Source of the DNA: Cupriavidus oxalaticus
GTDB lineage: Bacteria; Pseudomonadota; Gammaproteobacteria; Burkholderiales; Burkholderiaceae
NCBI RefSeq assembly: GCF_004768545.1
Contig: NZ_CP038637.1
Location: forward strand, 62,001-126,000
Length of the DNA stretch: 64,000 nucleotides
Direction of reading: 5' to 3'
The notes under the pieces were generated by a model, which searched no databases, was not told the DNA's origin, and worked only from the letters and a program-made list of their open reading frames with translations. This document shows positions 17,216 through 27,727 of the stretch, piece after piece. A program made the position numbers and the translations under genes. Position 1 is the stretch's first letter; the number at the start of each line of letters is the position of its first letter.

Positions 17216-20200
17216 CTATGCCTGCGCTGTCGGCGATCCACCAGATCTGGCACGCAGCGCCTCGTATAGCTGTGCGGGCCCGAGCAGAATATCTCTCAGC
17301 CCTTCGCGGACTCGTTCCGAGCTGAGTGCCTGTGTACTCATGGCGGTATGCGCATCCAACGCGTCCATAACGGCGTGCATCAGCGCGTCCTTCAGGTCGG
17401 GGGAGTTGGCAAACTGCTCCTTGCTATTGCTCATGGCCTGCCGCACGAGCGTCTCGTTCTCTAGCAGCTTACCCTTGAGCACGCCATTCACATACACGAG
17501 TTGGTCGTCATCGGTGAGGTCGCCCTCAAACAGGCCATTGACCTTCTGGATGATCTCGTCAAGGAAGTCCTTCTGCTTGTCCTGCACGGCTCCACTGCCG
17601 ACGGCATCCATTGGCGGCAGCTTTGGCGCTTCGCCATAATTCAGGCTCAACGGCTGGCGGCCCGCATTCCTCAGGCTGTGATGGGTCAGCACCACTTTGG
17701 ACAGGTCGACGGTATCGCGCTCGCGGCCGAATTCCAGCAGCGGGATGAGCCGTTTGAAGAACAGGAAGCGCTTTTCGATATCGGTATTACCGTAGTCGAA
17801 AATCTGCGATAGGAAAGCATATAGGCGCACAAACGCACCCATGTCGTTCTTGAAGAGTACCAGCGCATCGAGCGTGTCCTTGGCCGCCTGGGCGGCCTTG
17901 TCGTCGTGCTGAGCCTCGGTGGCGGTCTTGTCCTGCTGTGCCGCCTTGTAACGCTTGAGTAGGCGGTCCGCCACCGGTGCAATGGCGGTGCTCAATTGTC
18001 CCTGCGTCCCCTTCGGGTCCAGTTCCACCTTCGCCACTCGGTCGACCTCGAACTCATCGTAGTAGCCAGTGGCGTCGAGCTTGGCCCGTAGGTCATAGAC
18101 GTGATGCGGGTCGGTGGTGGCCTCCAATTCGGCGGTCTCGTAGTACGTCTTAAATGCCTTCAGAACTTCGCCAGCCTCGTTGACGAAATCGAGGATATAG
18201 GTAGTGTCCTTGCCGGGATGGGCGCGGTTCAGGCGCGAAAGCGTCTGCACGGCCTGGATGCCGCCGAGCATCTTGTCGATGTACATGCCACATAGCAACG
18301 GCTGGTCAAAACCGGTCTGGAACTTGTTGGCGACGAGCAGCAAGTGATACTCCGGCTCAGCAAAAGCATCGCGAATGTCGCGCCCCTTGAGGCCGGGGTT
18401 CAACTCCTTGCTGGTCTCGGACACCGGTGCCGGGAAGCTCTCAGGGTCGTCGATTTCACCGGAGAATGCCACCAGCACGCCCAAGGGATAGTTGCGCTTC
18501 TCAATGTAGGCGCGAATGGCCTTCTGCCAGCGTACGGCCTCTTTGCGACTGGCCACGACGACCATGGCCTTCGCTTTGCCCTCCAGCAGGGGCTGCACAT
18601 TCTCGCGATAGTGCTCGACGACGATTTGCACCTTCTGCGCGATGTTGTATGGGTGCAGTCGTACCCATTGCATGATGCCTTTCATCGCAGCACTACGCTC
18701 GACCTCTTTCTCGTCATATTCCTGGCCATCATGGGCCAGCTTGAACGCGAGCTTGTAGGTCGTGTAGTTCTTCAGCACATCGAGAATGAAGCCTTCTTCG
18801 ATGGCCTGGCGCATCGAATACACGTGGAAGGGCTGCGGCAGCCCGTCAGGGCCAGGTCGACCAAATAACTCCAACGTCTTCTGCTTGGGCGTGGCAGTGA
18901 AGGCTACATAGGTCAGACCCTTGGCCCCGGCGCGTGCCTCCATTTGGGCGGCCAATACCACCTCGGTGTCGATTTCACCGCCATCCTGCAGCTCGGCCCA
19001 TTCTTCAGCCGACAGCAGCTGCTTAAGCTTGGCCGCCGCTTCGCCGGTCTGTGAGCTGTGGGCCTCGTCGGCGATGACCGCGAAGCGCTTGCCTTCGGTT
19101 GCCGCCAGCTCCTGCACCGCCTGCAAGGCGAACGGAAAGGTCTGGATGGTGCAGACGATGATTTTCTTACCATCCTTGAGCGCCTGACCCAGTTGTGCGC
19201 TCTTGCTGCCGTGCTCGTTGGTGATGGTAGCCACCACGCCTGTCGTGCGCTCGAAATCGAAGATAGCTTCCTGCAGCTGCGCGTCGAGCACCGTGCGGTC
19301 CGACACCACTAGCACGCTGTCGAACATCTTCTGGTGTTCGGCGTTGTGCAGGTCGGCGAGGAAGTGTGCGGTCCAGGCAATCGAATTGGTCTTACCCGAG
19401 CCCGCCGAATGTTGAATCAGGTAACGCTGGCCAGGACCCTGCGCCAGCACATCGGCCACTAGCTTGCGTGTTGCATCGAGCTGGTGATAGCGCGGGAAGA
19501 TGACGGTCTTTGGCTGCTTCCTCTCGTCGCGCTTGCTAATCAGGTAGCGGTGCAAGATGTCGAGCCAGCTCTCGCGCGCCCATACCTCTTCCCACAGGTA
19601 GGCCGTGGCGAAGCCGTCGGGGTTCGGCGCGTTGCCCGCCGCGCCGACATTGCCCCGATTGAACGGCAGGAAGTGCGTGGCCGGACCGGCCAGTCGCGTC
19701 GTCATCATGACCTCGGCCTGGCTCACGGCGAAGTGCACCAGTGCCCCGCCAGGGAAGCTCAGTAGTGGCTCCGCCTGCCCGCCCTTGGGCTGGGGATGAC
19801 GGTCAAAGCGATATTGGTCCACCGCATCCTGCACGCTTTGCGTGAAGTCCGACTTCAGCTCAGCGGTGGCGACCGGGATGCCGTTGACGAACAGCACCAA
19901 GTCCAGTGCGTCCTGCGCGTGGTTCGGCGAATGCCGCACCTGCCGAACCACGCGCAGGCGGTTGGCGGCGTAATGCTGCTGGATGGCCGGGTTGATGGCG
20001 AGCGCCGGTTTGAACTGCACCAGCGAGAGCGGTTCCTTCAACCCCAGCATTTCTACGCCACGGCGCAGCACGTCCAATGTGCCGCGCTCGTTCAGGCTCT
20101 TGCGCACCCGTTCAGCCAAGCGCTCCTTCATGGCCGGGCCGTGAGTTTTTACTAGGCGCTGCCACGTGTCGGGCTGAGTCGCCTCAATCCACGCCAGCAG

Positions 20201-20329
20201 GTCAGGCAGGTAAAGCGCGTTAGCGCGGTCATAGTGCGCGGCATCGCCGTCGGCGTAGAGCCAACCGTTGGCCGCCAGGGACTGGCAGATTTCCGCTTCG
20301 AAGTGGTGTTCCTGGTGCAGGTTGCTCAT
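17216..20329 (-). CDS. hsdR: Type I restriction enzyme, R (restriction/translocase) subunit
   Basis: 1037 residues from ATG 20329. The N-terminal nuclease domain has the PD-(D/E)xK residues as DLVLFVNG and ATAELKSD (Asp about 143, Glu/Lys about 157-159). The SF2 helicase motor follows, with Walker A AGSGKT (about 309-314), VIADEAH as the DEAH box, and FTATPKQKT as motif III. A long helical C-terminal region binds the methylase. HsdR translocates DNA and cuts unmodified DNA at a distance. The gene is last in the locus hsdM-hsdS-accessory gene-hsdR, and it looks full length and intact. Confidence 0.93.
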   Translation of the reverse strand: MSNLHQEHHFEAEICQSLAANGWLYADGDAAHYDRANALYLPDLLAWIEATQPDTWQRLVKTHGPAMKERLAERVRKSLNERGTLDVLRRGVEMLGLKEPLSLVQFKPALAINPAIQQHYAANRLRVVRQVRHSPNHAQDALDLVLFVNGIPVATAELKSDFTQSVQDAVDQYRFDRHPQPKGGQAEPLLSFPGGALVHFAVSQAEVMMTTRLAGPATHFLPFNRGNVGAAGNAPNPDGFATAYLWEEVWARESWLDILHRYLISKRDERKQPKTVIFPRYHQLDATRKLVADVLAQGPGQRYLIQHSAGSGKTNSIAWTAHFLADLHNAEHQKMFDSVLVVSDRTVLDAQLQEAIFDFERTTGVVATITNEHGSKSAQLGQALKDGKKIIVCTIQTFPFALQAVQELAATEGKRFAVIADEAHSSQTGEAAAKLKQLLSAEEWAELQDGGEIDTEVVLAAQMEARAGAKGLTYVAFTATPKQKTLELFGRPGPDGLPQPFHVYSMRQAIEEGFILDVLKNYTTYKLAFKLAHDGQEYDEKEVERSAAMKGIMQWVRLHPYNIAQKVQIVVEHYRENVQPLLEGKAKAMVVVASRKEAVRWQKAIRAYIEKRNYPLGVLVAFSGEIDDPESFPAPVSETSKELNPGLKGRDIRDAFAEPEYHLLLVANKFQTGFDQPLLCGMYIDKMLGGIQAVQTLSRLNRAHPGKDTTYILDFVNEAGEVLKAFKTYYETAELEATTDPHHVYDLRAKLDATGYYDEFEVDRVAKVELDPKGTQGQLSTAIAPVADRLLKRYKAAQQDKTATEAQHDDKAAQAAKDTLDALVLFKNDMGAFVRLYAFLSQIFDYGNTDIEKRFLFFKRLIPLLEFGRERDTVDLSKVVLTHHSLRNAGRQPLSLNYGEAPKLPPMDAVGSGAVQDKQKDFLDEIIQKVNGLFEGDLTDDDQLVYVNGVLKGKLLENETLVRQAMSNSKEQFANSPDLKDALMHAVMDALDAHTAMSTQALSSERVREGLRDILLGPAQLYEALRARSGGSPTAQA

Positions 20330-20384
20330 GCTTGACCCGTATGCATTCGATAATGTTCTTGGAATGGCAGGCAAGGGCCGCCTC

Positions 20385-21317
20385 TTAGCCTTCGGCGTAA
20401 CTGCGCTCTATCAATGGTTTGGCTCGTTCGAGGTCCGCCAGTCTATAGAGGGTCAATTCGAGGTCACCGGTCCCCCAGTGACCGACCTGGCTGACATCGC
20501 GACTGAAGCCTTCCTCAAGCACAACCGACGCCGGGTCGAGCTTGAGCGTAATGAGTAGGCGATTCGGGTAGGCAATCACGCAGGCGAAGTTCTTCAGCCG
20601 CCGGAAGGCGGTATAGAGTTTCAGGCGCTTTTCCTGCACGTCGTCGCCGAACGCAGTCATGAAGCTAGTTGTTTGCGCGTACAACTCGCGAATCTCGGAC
20701 GTGGCCAGCGCAAGCTGCTCTTCCAGGGACTTGTCTTTGCCTGTCGGCTTTGGCTTGTCCACCTCGGAAACTACTGCAGCTGCTGCCGGCTTAGCCGCCG
20801 TAGCGTCCGGAACACTCTGGGCGTTCACCAGTTCCAGCAGGAGCAGGTCGTCACCAAACAGCTTGTAGCGAATCAGCTCGATATTGCGCGGAATCTGCTG
20901 CACAGAATGCTGGTCATAGCGTGTGAAGTCGGCCGCAATACACAGCAGACGCGTGCCGGCCCACTCGATTTGCTCGGCCACGTCCTTGCCAAGCTTTTCC
21001 ATCACCAGCCAGCGGAACTCCGCCTGGTGATCCAGCAGCCAATCCAAGTAGAAGAGACCCTGATTGATAACGTTCTCGTTGCTGTGGCGCTTGTACTCGA
21101 TGATGACGGGGCAGCCGTTCTCATCGATACCCAGCGAGTCAATACGGCCCCTGTGGGTCTTGCCCGTAGCGTATTCGCTGGCCAGAAAACGCACGCCGAG
21201 AAAAGTCGGCATGTTCGTCTCAATGAGGCCTTGCAGTTGCTTCTCCAGCTTCGCTGCTTGGCTCGATAGCTCGTTTGCAGTGCCATTTGACAGGTGGAAC
21301 AACTGGATGTCGCTCAT
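20385..21317 (-). CDS. Nuclease-like accessory protein of the type I RM locus (DUF5655-like)
   Basis: 310 residues. The middle has a NucS/PD-(D/E)xK-like core: GRIDSLGIDENG with an Asp, then CPVIIEYKRHSNENVINQG with Glu-x-Lys (EYK). The C-terminal part (from about residue 215) resembles the DUF5655 domain. ATG 21317 overlaps the hsdS stop (ATGA), so it is translated with the RM genes. Proteins of this type often sit in type I loci, but their role is not established; it may assist DNA binding or cutting. Confidence 0.75.
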   Translation of the reverse strand: MSDIQLFHLSNGTANELSSQAAKLEKQLQGLIETNMPTFLGVRFLASEYATGKTHRGRIDSLGIDENGCPVIIEYKRHSNENVINQGLFYLDWLLDHQAEFRWLVMEKLGKDVAEQIEWAGTRLLCIAADFTRYDQHSVQQIPRNIELIRYKLFGDDLLLLELVNAQSVPDATAAKPAAAAVVSEVDKPKPTGKDKSLEEQLALATSEIRELYAQTTSFMTAFGDDVQEKRLKLYTAFRRLKNFACVIAYPNRLLITLKLDPASVVLEEGFSRDVSQVGHWGTGDLELTLYRLADLERAKPLIERSYAEG

Positions 21318-22624
21318 GCGGCCAGCTCCTGCAACACCACGTCGCGCACGTGGATTTTGCCCGTGACGGCGGCGGCAATCAGGGCGCTGCGACGTTCCTT
21401 GAGCAGGTCGATGGCGCGCTCGGCTTCAGCTTTCAACGCATCGAGCCTGGAGGTTTCGGCGTCGAGAAACGCGGCAATGGAATCCTGCTCTTGCGTGTCG
21501 GGCAATGGGATTGCTAAGCGTCCGAGTTGCTCACATGTGATTGCGCCTTTAGTGCTACCCGCACCATCGCTCTCTGTGCGCAAATGCCCATAGGCCTTCT
21601 CAAGGACGCGAAGCAAGAACGGAACGATGAGTTCACGCTCTGGCTTGATATAGGCAAGATGCTGATTTACGGTGGCTTCAAACATGAGCTTCGTCGCCAT
21701 ACCCCGTGTTTTGCCCTGACCTGTGATGCCAACTAAAACGGCGGGGGGTTCAATAATCGGCAAATGGCATTCATCCAAGGCGAGGCGTGTAACGAATTGG
21801 TCAGCCTGCGTTACTTCATCGAGGTTAGCCACGGAGCTATTTAGCCACGGATAACCTTCCTCTGCCCAGTAGTCAGGGTTGTCGCGATTTGGTGTCGAGC
21901 CGTTGCCAATTCGAGCAAGATGCTTGATGGGACAAACTCGCCAATGTGCCGGAACCTCCCCCAGCCAAGCCACGCCGGAATCCCTCATCGGCGCGTTCGG
22001 GTTGAGGCCTCGTGCGATGGCGTGGGAGATGGTCGCCAAGCGCTTTTCCGCCAGCAGGGCGAGAAGCTTTTCCTGCTCCGCAATCAGCGTGTCAATTTTG
22101 CCGATCTCACGGTCGAGGAAGGTGGCGATGGCGGATTGTTCTTCTGGGCGTGGAAGCGCCAACACGATGTTGCGCATCTCCGAGTAATTGGTGCTCCACA
22201 GGTCGGCAACTATGCCCTTGCCGTACCGGTAGAATTCCTCCTGAAAGGGAATGCTTCTGAGTAAATGGTGAGCGAACTCAATATCAATGCCACCCGTTGG
22301 TTGAAGGACCGTGTTGATGAGCGAGACTGACCCTTCGAGCCTTGAGGCGCCCGCCGAGCCTTTTCGGTCGGAGCGGCTGTTGATTACAAAATCGCCTGTA
22401 CAGACTCTCCTTCGGTTATCGCCATCGTCCGTCTTGGCAGCAGTCTCGAGTTGAGGGACGACCCCGGCTTTAGTAACCGAAAGGGCTGGATAGTCCTTGT
22501 CGCTGACTTTTTCGCGACGCTCATCGAAATAGAAGCCAAGCCGTCGCACTTGCCAATGGGCCGGCACCTGACCCAGCCAGGCCACCCCGCTGTCCTTGTA
22601 TTGGGGATATCTCGGCAAGCTCAT
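21314..22624 (-). CDS. hsdS: Type I RM specificity subunit
   Basis: 436 residues with the two-fold arrangement of HsdS: two target recognition domains separated by helical repeats. The repeat unit [17 protein letters not shown] at the start recurs as [16 protein letters not shown] near residue 215. Helical spacers end each half ([20 protein letters not shown] and [19 protein letters not shown]). It determines the DNA sequence recognised by the methylase and nuclease. It overlaps hsdM by four bases at its start. Confidence 0.93.
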   Translation of the reverse strand: MSLPRYPQYKDSGVAWLGQVPAHWQVRRLGFYFDERREKVSDKDYPALSVTKAGVVPQLETAAKTDDGDNRRRVCTGDFVINSRSDRKGSAGASRLEGSVSLINTVLQPTGGIDIEFAHHLLRSIPFQEEFYRYGKGIVADLWSTNYSEMRNIVLALPRPEEQSAIATFLDREIGKIDTLIAEQEKLLALLAEKRLATISHAIARGLNPNAPMRDSGVAWLGEVPAHWRVCPIKHLARIGNGSTPNRDNPDYWAEEGYPWLNSSVANLDEVTQADQFVTRLALDECHLPIIEPPAVLVGITGQGKTRGMATKLMFEATVNQHLAYIKPERELIVPFLLRVLEKAYGHLRTESDGAGSTKGAITCEQLGRLAIPLPDTQEQDSIAAFLDAETSRLDALKAEAERAIDLLKERRSALIAAAVTGKIHVRDVVLQELAA

Positions 22625-24459
22625 TCTGCAAGCTCCTCGAGCATCTTCATGATGTTGGCCGAAACAGCCTTCAACTCTTCATCGATGGTATGCAAGTCGC
22701 GGGGCGGCTCGAACACGTAGAAATGCCGGTTGAACGGTATTTCGTAGCCAATCTTGCTCCTTTCTTCGTCTATCCAGGCATCCGACGCATGTGGCAACAC
22801 TTCGCGCTTGAAGTAGGCGTGGATGTCCTCAGTCAGCGGCACATTCTCGGTATCTCGCAAGGCGCTGTCAGGCTGCGGTTTGCCCTTTTGCTTGCCTTTG
22901 ACACCAAGTACCACCTGGCCTTGCTCGTCGCGCAGTGGTCGCTCAACAGTTATTGTGGTGTAGCCAAAGTTTTCGTTGCTAAAAATGCGAGAGATAGGCG
23001 TCAGCTTGACCTGGCCTCCAGCAGGCACCCCAGGTGCGTCTGCTGTGGCCGGCACTACATAACGGCCGACTTCCTTGCCCTCAGCGTCCAGCACTGTTGC
23101 GAGATCAGCCTCAAGGAAATCGCCAAACAGCCTGGTCACCATGGCGATATGGTCGTCGCCAAGCTCCTTGCGCTTGCTGCCCAGGCTCTTGCGCATCTTC
23201 TGCCAAAAACTAGAGGCATCGATGAGCTGAACGTAGCCCTTGCGGTCATCAGGTTTCTTGTTCGACAGAATCCACACGTACGTAGAAATACCCGTGTTGT
23301 AGAACATGTCAGTCGGTAGACCGACGATGGCTTCCACCAGGTCGTTCTCCAGCACGTAACGGCGGATTTCGCTCTCGCCGCTGCCCGCGCCTCCAGTGAA
23401 CAGCGGAGAGCCATTCAATACAATGCCGAAGCGGCTGCCGCCCTCCTGCGCGGGGCGCATCTTCGAAAGCAGGTGCATCAGGAACAGCATCGAGCCATCT
23501 GACACACGCGGCAGGCCCGGCCCGAAGCGCCCGTCGAAGCCTTTTTGTTCGTGCTCCGTGCGCACGGCCTTCTCGACCTTCTTCCACTCGACACCAAACG
23601 GCGGATTAGACAGCATGTAGTCGAACTTATGTCCGCCATGCCCGTCATCTGACAGCGTGTTGCCTGCAACGATGTTCGCGACGTCTTGGCCCTTGATGAG
23701 CATGTCTGCCTTGCAGATGGCGTAGGACTCGTCGTTGAGTTCTTGGCCGAACATGGTCAGGCGCGCGGCCGGGTTGTGTTCCAGCAGGTACTCGCCGGCC
23801 ACCGAGAGCATGCCGCCCGTGCCGGCCGTGGGGTCGTAGATGGTACGGACAACGGCATTGCCAGGCGTGAGCACATCGTCGTCTTCGATGAACAGCAAGT
23901 TCACCATGAGCCGGATGACTTCCCGCGGCGTGAAGTGCTCCCCGGCGGTCTCATTGGAAATTTCGGCAAACTTGCGAATCAGCTCTTCGAAAACCAGCCC
24001 CATCTGGGCATTGTCCACGGTGGCCGGATGCAGGTCGATATTGGCGAATTTCTCGGTCACCAGATAAAGCAAGTTGGCCTTGGCGAGCCGTTCGACCTGG
24101 GTATAGAAATCGAAGCGTTCAAAGATGTCGCGCGCGGCTGGCGAGAACGCCTGGATATAGGCGTAGAGGTTCTGCCGGATGTGGTCCTGATCGCCCAGCA
24201 GTTTGACGAGATCGAGCGGGGATGTGTTGTAGAAGGACTGTCCGGCCTTGCGGGTCAGGAATGCGTCTGGATTCAGGCCGGCCTTGGTTTTGGCATCGAA
24301 CTCGGTTAGTACCGCCGTCTTGGTGGACTCGAGAACACAGTCCAGTCGACGTAGCACGGTAAAAGGCAGGATGACTCGGCCGTACTCGGATTGTTTGTAG
24401 TCGCCACGCAGCAGGTCAGCTACGGACCAGATGAAAGATGAGAGAGCTTGGTGGTTCAT
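22621..24459 (-). CDS. hsdM: Type I RM adenine methyltransferase subunit
   Basis: 612 residues. The N-terminal helical domain is followed by the methylase core with the SAM-binding motif DPTAGTGGM (209-217) and the catalytic NPPFG (285-289), the N6-adenine type. The C-terminal part contacts HsdS. It is the first gene of the operon. About 250 bases upstream, before the TPR-like gene, probably hold the promoter. Confidence 0.95.
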   Translation of the reverse strand: MNHQALSSFIWSVADLLRGDYKQSEYGRVILPFTVLRRLDCVLESTKTAVLTEFDAKTKAGLNPDAFLTRKAGQSFYNTSPLDLVKLLGDQDHIRQNLYAYIQAFSPAARDIFERFDFYTQVERLAKANLLYLVTEKFANIDLHPATVDNAQMGLVFEELIRKFAEISNETAGEHFTPREVIRLMVNLLFIEDDDVLTPGNAVVRTIYDPTAGTGGMLSVAGEYLLEHNPAARLTMFGQELNDESYAICKADMLIKGQDVANIVAGNTLSDDGHGGHKFDYMLSNPPFGVEWKKVEKAVRTEHEQKGFDGRFGPGLPRVSDGSMLFLMHLLSKMRPAQEGGSRFGIVLNGSPLFTGGAGSGESEIRRYVLENDLVEAIVGLPTDMFYNTGISTYVWILSNKKPDDRKGYVQLIDASSFWQKMRKSLGSKRKELGDDHIAMVTRLFGDFLEADLATVLDAEGKEVGRYVVPATADAPGVPAGGQVKLTPISRIFSNENFGYTTITVERPLRDEQGQVVLGVKGKQKGKPQPDSALRDTENVPLTEDIHAYFKREVLPHASDAWIDEERSKIGYEIPFNRHFYVFEPPRDLHTIDEELKAVSANIMKMLEELAE

Positions 24460-24710
24460 GACGTCAGTGGATGTGCCTATCTCTGGATTCCGAACCGTTC
24501 AGACGTGCAGAGGGGAGCCAATCAGAAGGTGTCTTGCAGCAAAAAAAATGTTACGGCATTTTACCTTGGTAGCCGACACGGCCGAGCCATTGCTCCCGCC
24601 GCTACTTTGCCAATTCAATGGCCGAAGCTACCCATGAGCCGCCCGGCCAGCAGCTATCGAACGACGGGGTTGAGGCTCGCCAGTGCAACGGCTTTCAAGC
24701 TGACCGCGAA

Positions 24711-25805
24711 TCACTGAGTGCTCCGGTACCGTTTGTCATTCACCCAGCGGTATCGGTTCGGATCTTCCGTCAGCAGGAAAGCCTTCATGGCTTCGCGCTT
24801 CGCCTTGTCCCCTCTTAGGAAGATGCCTCGCAGATCTGAGTCGATGGTTCGCTCGCTAGCGCCGCGCTCCTCAGCCTGGGCATACCAGTTGCGGGCTTCG
24901 CCAAAATTACCCATTTCCATATGCACGGCGCCAAGCAGGGTGCATGGACGGAAGTCCTGCGGCTGTAACGCATGTCCCTGCTCGCCCAGCTGGCAAGCGT
25001 CGTTCAGCCGGCCCATGTCGCGCATGACGCCGCCGCGCGTGGTGCACATGGCTGCCTTGGTCTTAGGGTTTTTGAGACGGTTGGCCGGCACGCTGTCGAG
25101 CAGTTCGAGCGCCGCATCCGTCTGATTGCATTTACGATAGTGGCCGCTGGCATTGACCGCGTTCCACGGGTCTTGGGTGCGACGGTACTCGTCAGCGAAG
25201 AACTCGGCCTCGCGCAGGTGGTAGGTAAACTGCAACTCTTCCGTGAAGTGCTCCGTTGCCGCGGTAGTGAGCCAGATGAAGTCGTCGACGGTCAGGCGAC
25301 TGCCAGAGTCGATACGCTTGAGGATGTCCATCATCCGTGCGAACAGAGGCTGTTCAATGAAGTCCATCCCGTACCTTCTGCGTAGGGCTTGACTCTTCAT
25401 CTTGGCGATGTATTTGGGATCGCTCTCGCGGACTTTGCGGGCGAGTTCCGCTGCTTCGCACTCGCGCTTGTATTTTGCTGCCCACTCCGCCTCTCGAGCC
25501 ACAAGTTCGGCTTCCTTGGTCTGGCGTTCTGTTTCGGCGGCTTGAATCCGGGCCTGCAGCTCGAGGCTGGAGGCCGCAATGAACGCCTCATAGGTGATCT
25601 GGCCGGTCGCCAACAGGTGCAATCCGACGAGGTTCTGCTCCTGCAGGAACTTCAGGGACAGTTCCGTGAGCGGTCGCCCATGATGCATGCTGTTTAGGAT
25701 ATTGCTGAGGCGGGTTGCCGGGATGGTCGCGCTGGCGATGTCGCTCACGCAGAAGTGACGGGCGATGTCGAGGAGGGTCGAATTGCTCATAGTGGTGGTT
25801 GACAC
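24711..25805 (-). CDS. Tetratricopeptide-like protein beside the RM locus
   Basis: 364 residues. A coiled coil rich in Glu/Lys/Arg spans about 88-130 (ETERQTKEAELVAREAEWAA). The C-terminal half has TPR-like helical repeats (ASGHYRKCNQTDAALELLDS; GGVMRDMGRLNDACQLGEQ; GAVHMEMGNFGEARNWYAQA). No enzyme motif. GTG 25805 is the longest start and follows GAGGGA closely; ATG 25790 is an alternative. It lies upstream of hsdM on the same strand, with about 250 bases between. It may be a scaffold or regulatory protein; its link to the RM system is only by position. Confidence 0.7.
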   Translation of the reverse strand: MSTTTMSNSTLLDIARHFCVSDIASATIPATRLSNILNSMHHGRPLTELSLKFLQEQNLVGLHLLATGQITYEAFIAASSLELQARIQAAETERQTKEAELVAREAEWAAKYKRECEAAELARKVRESDPKYIAKMKSQALRRRYGMDFIEQPLFARMMDILKRIDSGSRLTVDDFIWLTTAATEHFTEELQFTYHLREAEFFADEYRRTQDPWNAVNASGHYRKCNQTDAALELLDSVPANRLKNPKTKAAMCTTRGGVMRDMGRLNDACQLGEQGHALQPQDFRPCTLLGAVHMEMGNFGEARNWYAQAEERGASERTIDSDLRGIFLRGDKAKREAMKAFLLTEDPNRYRWVNDKRYRSTQ

Positions 25806-26063
25806 GTCCCTCAGTCCCTAGTGGTTCCGAGAAGGCACTTGTGTCTTCGACCCATACTCTCTGGCGGGAAGATGCCACGCCTACCCAACTTTGGTGGGGT
25901 AGGCTCTTCAACGCACGCGTGCGTGTGTAAGTGCTTGATCCCTAAAGTATCTGCCTCTGACGTGCCTGGCAAAGCTCTAGGATGAAATGGCAAACGACAC
26001 CAACACCCGGCCAAGCCGTGAAAGCACAGTATTTGACATATCGCCTCCCTCCCTCTATCGTTT

Positions 26064-26085
26064 ACGTGTCATAGCATCGATACGG
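26064..26085 (+). promoter_or_regulatory. Shared operator in front of repA (copy 3)
   Basis: ACGTGT, ten bases, ATACGG, then AATT. It has the same 10-bp gap as the transfer-gene copies and ends nine bases before repA ATG 26094. It is one of the weaker copies on its left arm. Confidence 0.6.
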
Positions 26086-26093
26086 AATTCAGT

Positions 26094-27098
26094 ATGGTCG
26101 AACTGGAACTGGTTGCGCCCGCCGCCAAAGCGAGAACAAAGGTCTGTGCGGGCGAAAAGATCATTCAAGCGTCAAGCGTAATCGCTGCTCGCAAGCCCGG
26201 AAGTGATGAGGTGGGGTTCGGCGCGAAATGCCTCGTCTCTGCTTCTCTGCCATACCGAAATCCGAAGCCGGAGCAGTTGATCAACGGCGCCTGGCTCAGG
26301 CACAACGGAAACTACGCTCTTTGGATACAGGGCGGCATCAACGGGATTCCCTACGGCATCTACCCGCGCCTGTTTGTCATGTGGCTGACTTCAGAGGCGC
26401 TTCGGACGGGCAGCCGGAAGATTCATACCGGTGGTACGTTCGCCGAGTTTTGCCGCAAGCTGAACATTGATCGGAGTCGAGGCAAGCGCGGTGCGGGCAA
26501 AGCCTTGATCGAACAAGCGGATCGCTTTTTGCAGAGCCGTGCTGCGTTTGTAACGCTTCCAGCCCATCTTGCCACGGGCAAGCGAGCGGACATTCTCAGT
26601 GCAAAGCTCAAGCACACCGATCTTCTCAACTTTGCAGACGAATACTCCCTCTTTTTTGACCCGGATGAGCAGGCGTCGCAACAGGGTTCGTTGTTCGGGT
26701 CCGAAATCACCCTCACGGAAAATTTCTTCAACGAGATCACGACTCACTGCATTCCAGTGGATCTGCGAGCTGTTTCCGCCCTCCAGCGCTCGCCGATGGA
26801 TCTCGATATTTATCAGTGGCTGGCTTACCGGATGTTCAAGCTGACCAAGCCGGCTCGCCCGACCTGGGAACAGCTGTATCAGCAGTTCGGGTCTAACTAC
26901 GGTCGACTTCGAGACTTCCGAAGCGAGTTCATCGAATCCCTCAAACGTGTCGAACTCGTCTACCCCGGGCTTCGCGTATGCGAAGCGGAGGGTGGCAGTG
27001 GGCTGGTGCTCTATCCCTCGCCGACTCCGGTGGCTCCGACTTCCCTCCCCTCTGGCCGTAGCGGTGACGAATTGCCTCAGCTCCTACTCGCGAGTTAA
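26094..27098 (+). CDS. repA: Plasmid replication initiator, RepA_C family
   Basis: 334 residues. The central block NGIPYGIYPRLFVMWLTSEA followed by LRTGSRKIHTGGTFAEFCRKL (about residues 83-125) is the conserved core of the 'plasmid encoded RepA' family. The C-terminal half contains winged-helix-like segments (WEQLYQQFGSNYGRLRDFRSE). It would bind iterons and start replication. The iterons at 37935-38314 are the probable target, and single copies of the same iteron lie at 27143 just downstream and at 35345. The shared operator directly before the start suggests coordinated control with transfer. Confidence 0.88.
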   Translation: MVELELVAPAAKARTKVCAGEKIIQASSVIAARKPGSDEVGFGAKCLVSASLPYRNPKPEQLINGAWLRHNGNYALWIQGGINGIPYGIYPRLFVMWLTSEALRTGSRKIHTGGTFAEFCRKLNIDRSRGKRGAGKALIEQADRFLQSRAAFVTLPAHLATGKRADILSAKLKHTDLLNFADEYSLFFDPDEQASQQGSLFGSEITLTENFFNEITTHCIPVDLRAVSALQRSPMDLDIYQWLAYRMFKLTKPARPTWEQLYQQFGSNYGRLRDFRSEFIESLKRVELVYPGLRVCEAEGGSGLVLYPSPTPVAPTSLPSGRSGDELPQLLLAS

Positions 27099-27142
27099 TT
27101 TTCAGCCAGCGTCCGGGAGTGGGCCGCACGAATCCCATCCGG

Positions 27143-27157
27143 GGTGAAATGGTCGCG
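27143..27157 (+). repeat. Single RepA-type iteron
   Basis: GGTGAAATGGTCGCG, identical to the core of the origin iterons, 45 bases after the repA stop. Confidence 0.8.
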
Positions 27158-27188
27158 CTTGGCGATGCATAGTCGATTTATATAGGCC

Positions 27189-27662
27189 CTACTCCGCCGC
27201 GCCCCGAATCCTTGCCGCTTGTTGGGTGGACCAGTCCGCCAGAATGGCCAGGCGCTCCGGCGAGTCGCGCCATGCGCTAGCTATTCCGTCCTTTGCGGCA
27301 TCGATATCGTCGCCCAAGGCTTCGAGTTCCGCCGCCAGCTCCTGCTCCAAGGCGGCGAGATGCACGGCTGTCACGGCGCTCTTGTCGGACGCTGTGCGCC
27401 CCGGTGTTCCGAACGCTGCCCGCGCGGCCCGCCTGGCGATGCCGCGCCCGAGGAGACGCTGCGCGCAGCGCAGCGCCACCGTTGGTGTGATATCCAGTGT
27501 GCAGCCCGCCAGGCGCACCACTATCTGTCGCCGCTTCGCACGCTTCACAGCCGCGGAGACCATAGCCCCACAGCGGCGCGCCGCCTGCCGCATCACTCGA
27601 TCAACCTCCGATGGCTCGGGCAGCACCGGCCTGCCCTCGCTGTCGCGGCCAAGGCGTCGCAT
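27189..27662 (-). CDS. Hypothetical Arg/Ala-rich protein
   Basis: 157 residues, strongly basic in the first half (SAAVKRAKRRQIVVRLAG) and Glu/Ala-rich in the second (ALEQELAAELEALGDDIDA), so helical throughout. No family recognised. It lies just downstream of the group II intron and overlaps the short interrupted frame that the intron splits, so its original promoter was separated from it by the intron. Expression may now depend on intron splicing or read-through. Confidence 0.5.
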   Translation of the reverse strand: MRRLGRDSEGRPVLPEPSEVDRVMRQAARRCGAMVSAAVKRAKRRQIVVRLAGCTLDITPTVALRCAQRLLGRGIARRAARAAFGTPGRTASDKSAVTAVHLAALEQELAAELEALGDDIDAAKDGIASAWRDSPERLAILADWSTQQAARIRGAAE

Positions 27663-27727
27663 GGGTCGCAGTCAGGAGAACATACACGCCGCGCGAACGA
27701 ACCCCAGCAATCGGTTGGCCCTCTAAT

